A stretch of 26,067 bases of DNA from NCBI GenBank assembly GCA_037445895.1, contig JBBIJO010000021.1, positions 1-26,067 on the forward strand, in the 5' to 3' direction. Position numbers and translations under genes: made by a program. Below, in pieces: positions 23,306-26,067 of this stretch (its first letter is position 1; each line of letters begins with the position of its first letter). The notes under the pieces are model-generated. The model had not been told where the DNA came from. It worked only from the letters and a program-made list of their open reading frames with translations, and ran no database searches. This DNA is from JBBIJO01 sp037445895. Lineage in GTDB: Bacteria > Bacteroidota > Ignavibacteria > Kapaibacteriales > UBA2268.

Positions 23306-24517
23306 ATGAACGCTGAAATTAATGAAACCGATTTATTTTATAAGTGCTATAGTTTTACCCGAGCCGACGAGGTAAAAGCCAAAGGGCTTTATCCTTATTT
23401 TCATCCTATCGAAGAAAACGAAGGACCAGTCGTTCGAATTGGTGGCAGAGAAATCATTATGGCAGGTTCCAACAACTATCTTGGTTTAACTGCCCATCCT
23501 AAGGTAAAAGAAGCCTCGATGAATGCTATTAAAAAATATGGCACTGGTTGCTCCGGTTCTCGCTATCTCACAGGCACTCTTGATCTCCACATTGAATTAG
23601 AACACCGACTTGCCAAATTTCTTGGTTACGAATCTTGTTTGTTGTTTTCGACCGGATATCAAACAAATCTGGGGGTAATTTCGGCATTAGTTCAAAAGGG
23701 AGATTATGTAATATCCGACAAAGAAAATCACGCTAGTATTGTTTCGGCTTGCTTGCTGGCTAAAGGAGGCTTCGCCGAGTTCGTTCGTTACAAACATTCA
23801 GATTTCGAAGATCTCGAAAAAGTTCTTTCTATATTGCCCGAGGATTCGGGGAAACTAATTGTAACCGATGGCGTTTTTTCTGTAACAGGCGAAATTGTCA
23901 ATTTACCTGCTCTTCTTGAAGTTGCAAAAAAATACAATGCTCGTGTGATGGTGGACGACGCACACGCAATTGGAGTCGTTGGACCCGGCGGGAAAGGAAC
24001 CGCACACTATTGGAACAAGGTTGCCGAAACAGACTTGACTATGGGAACTTTCTCTAAAACATTTTCCTCGCTTGGGGGCTTCGTATGTGGTCCCGAACGC
24101 GTAATTAATTTTCTTAAACATCATTCGCCAGCAATCATTTTTAGTGCAAGCCCAACTCCAGCTTCATGCGCTGCTGCCATTGCGTCTCTGGATATTTTGG
24201 AAGAACAACCCGAATTGGTCCAAAGATTAATTTCGAATGTGAAAAAGATAAGTCGAGGCTTTAAGGAACTCGGTTTTCGTATTGTCGAAAACGAATCGGC
24301 AATTGTTCCTGTTATTATTGGAGATGTCGAAAAGTCGTTTATCTTTTGGCGAAAACTTTTCGATAATGGAGTTTTCGTAAATGCGTTTATTCCTCCTGGT
24401 GTCCCACCAAATATGAGTATGATGCGAACCTCCTATATGGCGACCCACGAGGATGTTCATCTCGAACGTATTTTGGAAGTTTTCAAAATCGTCGGGCGCG
24501 AATTAAATATTATTTAA
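23306..24517 (+). CDS. spt: Serine palmitoyltransferase-like alpha-oxoamine synthase
   Basis: A PLP enzyme of the family that joins an amino acid to an acyl thioester (serine palmitoyltransferase, 8-amino-7-oxononanoate synthase, Kbl). The PLP lysine is Lys251 in MGTFSKTFSSLGG; VDDAH (216-220) and ENHAS (140-144) hold the cofactor and substrate. The N-terminal stretch KAKGLYPYFHPIE and AGSNNYLGLTAHPKV closely resembles, from memory, the serine palmitoyltransferases of Bacteroidota, more than BioF or Kbl. The length of 403 is normal. Serine palmitoyltransferase makes 3-ketosphinganine, the first step to membrane sphingolipids. No bio genes or tdh are adjacent. AAAGGA precedes the ATG. Exact substrate is an inference. 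Confidence 0.7.
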   Translation: MNAEINETDLFYKCYSFTRADEVKAKGLYPYFHPIEENEGPVVRIGGREIIMAGSNNYLGLTAHPKVKEASMNAIKKYGTGCSGSRYLTGTLDLHIELEHRLAKFLGYESCLLFSTGYQTNLGVISALVQKGDYVISDKENHASIVSACLLAKGGFAEFVRYKHSDFEDLEKVLSILPEDSGKLIVTDGVFSVTGEIVNLPALLEVAKKYNARVMVDDAHAIGVVGPGGKGTAHYWNKVAETDLTMGTFSKTFSSLGGFVCGPERVINFLKHHSPAIIFSASPTPASCAAAIASLDILEEQPELVQRLISNVKKISRGFKELGFRIVENESAIVPVIIGDVEKSFIFWRKLFDNGVFVNAFIPPGVPPNMSMMRTSYMATHEDVHLERILEVFKIVGRELNII

Positions 24518-24852
24518 CCGAGTCTTTCGGAAATTTAACATTTTCCATACTTTGTCGTTTTATTCAGAGCGATGAATGCGTATCCTTTGTTTTTTCTCCT
24601 GTTTATGTAGGATTTAACAAAAAATTAAAAGGATTATTACTTCTTTTCTTCACTTCCAATAGCGACTATCTTGACTTTCCGAGCAGATGGTATTTTTCGA
24701 AGATTTCTAACTTTTTAATTTTTTTGTAGATTGCTGTAACATTTTTGAATTTTACGTGTTAATTCTTTTGAATATTTTTGGAAAATACTTTTTTGGGAAT
24801 AAAAAAACATTTAATTTAGTAATGTAATTGAATTACAAAAGGAGGGTTTCAT
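24518..24852. other. 335-bp non-coding spacer
   Basis: An AT-rich gap between the oxoamine synthase gene and the last gene. I see no convincing small ORF, RNA gene or strong terminator. A TATTTTTG box lies at 24773-24780, with only a poorly spaced TTTG upstream. Confidence 0.6.
24773..24780 (+). promoter_or_regulatory. -7 box for the IgGFc-binding-type protein gene
   Basis: TATTTTTG, ideal for TAnnTTTG. The nearest sensible TTTG (24744-24747) is 25 nt upstream, longer than the usual 19-22. The leader would be about 65 nt. Confidence 0.35.
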
Positions 24853-26067
24853 ATGAAAAAACTTAAAAGAACCTTTTTTGTTGCTTTCCTTTTAGGATTA
24901 AGCACTTTGCTTTATGCACGGGCGGCCGACTTCACCGAGGATGAAATAAAAACTAATCTTCCCAAACTTCTCGGTGCGAACAACGTTGGGAAGGAGTTCT
25001 GGTTTACAATCCCACCTTGCCTCGAAGATGAAAGCTATGGATTCGCTAATTTTATCAAAGTTTATATTACGTCTCCATATAGAACAAAAGTAGTGGTAGA
25101 GGTTCCTGGCAGAGGTTTCTATCAAGCAAAGGTAACAATTCCGAACGACGTAATAGAGTATTCGCTTACCCCAATTCAGGGGCAGGCTTATACTCGTTCC
25201 TATTATCAACCTGAGCGTCCCGACGAGGTTTTCCCAGGCTATGGAGTCCACGTAATTGCCGATGACCCAGTAGTCGTTTACGTAGTAGTTCGTTATCGTT
25301 ATACTAGCGACGGATTTCTTTTAATCCCTGTTTCCACTCTTGGAAAAGAATACATTGCTGCTGGCTATCCTGTGGACCCAATGTTCGAAGCCGGCGGGGT
25401 TTATATTCCTGGGTATATTGGCATAGTTGCTCCATACGAACAAACTACCGTCCGGTTTACTCTCGGTGGGAATGCTCGTACCAAGACAGCGGGGGGAATT
25501 TTGCCGGGGAAAACTGTTCAAAAAGTCTTGAACCAAGGCGATGTTTGGCTCATCTCGACCAAAGGGCAATCTTCCGATTTAACCGGAAGTCGGATTGTTG
25601 CTAATAAACCTGTGGCAGTAGTTACAGGTAATCAATGCACAAACATCCCTAATGGTAATCGTTGGTGTGATTATACAGTCGAGATGGATTTGCCAACTTT
25701 TACCTGGGGTTACGACTACCACATTCCTAATACTTCGAAGCAACCTCGGCGTAAATTATCCCCACTAATTCGTATTTTTGCTAAAGAGAAAGGAACAACC
25801 ATTTACCGCGATGGAAAGGAGTTTGGTTACCTGAAAGGAAATTCCGGAATTGAAGGTGATGGTTGGCTCGAGACTCGTATGAATCCCGAAGTTCCTTTTG
25901 TTCATTATCCAGTAGTTATTTCAGGCAACAAACCTATTTCCGTTACACTCTATAATCCTGGTGTTGAAGAGGATGGTTACCCTCGTCCGAACAGCGACCC
26001 ATTTGTGATGGCAATGACCCCTTACCAACAATACCAAAAAGAAATAACGTTTTGCACACCAGCAACT
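24853..26067 (+). CDS. Exported protein with IgGFc-binding-type N-terminal region, 3' end missing
   Basis: The frame runs open from ATG 24853 to the window end (405 codons, no stop). A signal peptide (MKKLKRTFFVAFLLGLSTLLYA) is followed by GKEFWFTIPPC, then beta-rich sequence with RIVANKPVAVVTGNQC and a WGYDYHIPNT segment. This pattern is that of the IgGFc-binding N-terminal domain found in large secreted Bacteroidota proteins, which often continue into adhesive repeats and a type IX secretion tail. Binding to immunoglobulin is only the domain's historical name. The ribosome site AAAAGGAGGG is strong. Confidence 0.8.
   Translation, partial: MKKLKRTFFVAFLLGLSTLLYARAADFTEDEIKTNLPKLLGANNVGKEFWFTIPPCLEDESYGFANFIKVYITSPYRTKVVVEVPGRGFYQAKVTIPNDVIEYSLTPIQGQAYTRSYYQPERPDEVFPGYGVHVIADDPVVVYVVVRYRYTSDGFLLIPVSTLGKEYIAAGYPVDPMFEAGGVYIPGYIGIVAPYEQTTVRFTLGGNARTKTAGGILPGKTVQKVLNQGDVWLISTKGQSSDLTGSRIVANKPVAVVTGNQCTNIPNGNRWCDYTVEMDLPTFTWGYDYHIPNTSKQPRRKLSPLIRIFAKEKGTTIYRDGKEFGYLKGNSGIEGDGWLETRMNPEVPFVHYPVVISGNKPISVTLYNPGVEEDGYPRPNSDPFVMAMTPYQQYQKEITFCTPAT

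Noticed and set aside
1..26067. tRNA, rRNA, CRISPR arrays, insertion sequences
   Set aside because: I saw no tRNA-like T-arm with matching acceptor stem, no regularly spaced identical repeats and no transposase sequence or terminal inverted repeats.

Overview
This is an AT-rich chromosomal window (roughly 35-40% GC by eye) carrying mostly housekeeping genes of a Gram-negative bacterium. Several features point to the Bacteroidota/Chlorobiota group, possibly a deep lineage such as Ignavibacteria or Kapabacteria. Four intergenic regions carry a TTTG box followed 20-22 nt later by TAnnTTTG, the -33/-7 promoter type of Bacteroidota. pheS stands without pheT. There is a serine-palmitoyltransferase-like enzyme close to Bacteroidota sphingolipid enzymes. 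Both edges encode large exported proteins of types common in that group. The phylum is an inference, not a measurement.

Layout. Positions 1-1084: 3' end of a repetitive, probably beta-helical tail-fibre-like surface protein, closed by a strong terminator. 1247-3647: a translation cluster, infC, rpmI, rplT, pheS, with separate promoters before infC and rpmI and structured spacers around rplT. 3692-6592: a lipoprotein of unknown function, a convergent TraB/GumN-family protein, and a divergent orphan sugar-binding lipoprotein. 6687-9615: an iron module, feoA-feoB followed by a DtxR-family regulator whose metal ligands include a DtxR-type cysteine; the feo promoter overlaps tandem palindromes. 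9703-12042: an internally duplicated glycosyltransferase-TPR protein. 12049-14918 (minus strand): a Wzz-like and a Wza/SLBB-like polysaccharide export pair, preceded by the truncated start of a DNA methyltransferase (15008-15202).

15404-20252 (minus strand): a TPR protein, an unidentified secreted protein coupled to a zinc-type CDF exporter, and 1-pyrroline-5-carboxylate dehydrogenase. 20429-24517 (plus strand): lepA-lepB, as in many bacteria, then the serine-palmitoyltransferase-like enzyme. From 24853 to the right edge: an exported protein with an IgGFc-binding-type N-terminal region, cut by the window end.

No tRNA, rRNA, CRISPR array, intact insertion sequence or prophage was seen. I found no clearly new multi-gene system. 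The items most worth following up are the feo operator candidates with the mixed-ligand regulator, the duplicated glycosyltransferase, the methyltransferase remnant, the UUCG hairpin between 18561 and 18597, and a strong excess of the tetranucleotide TCGA in coding DNA.
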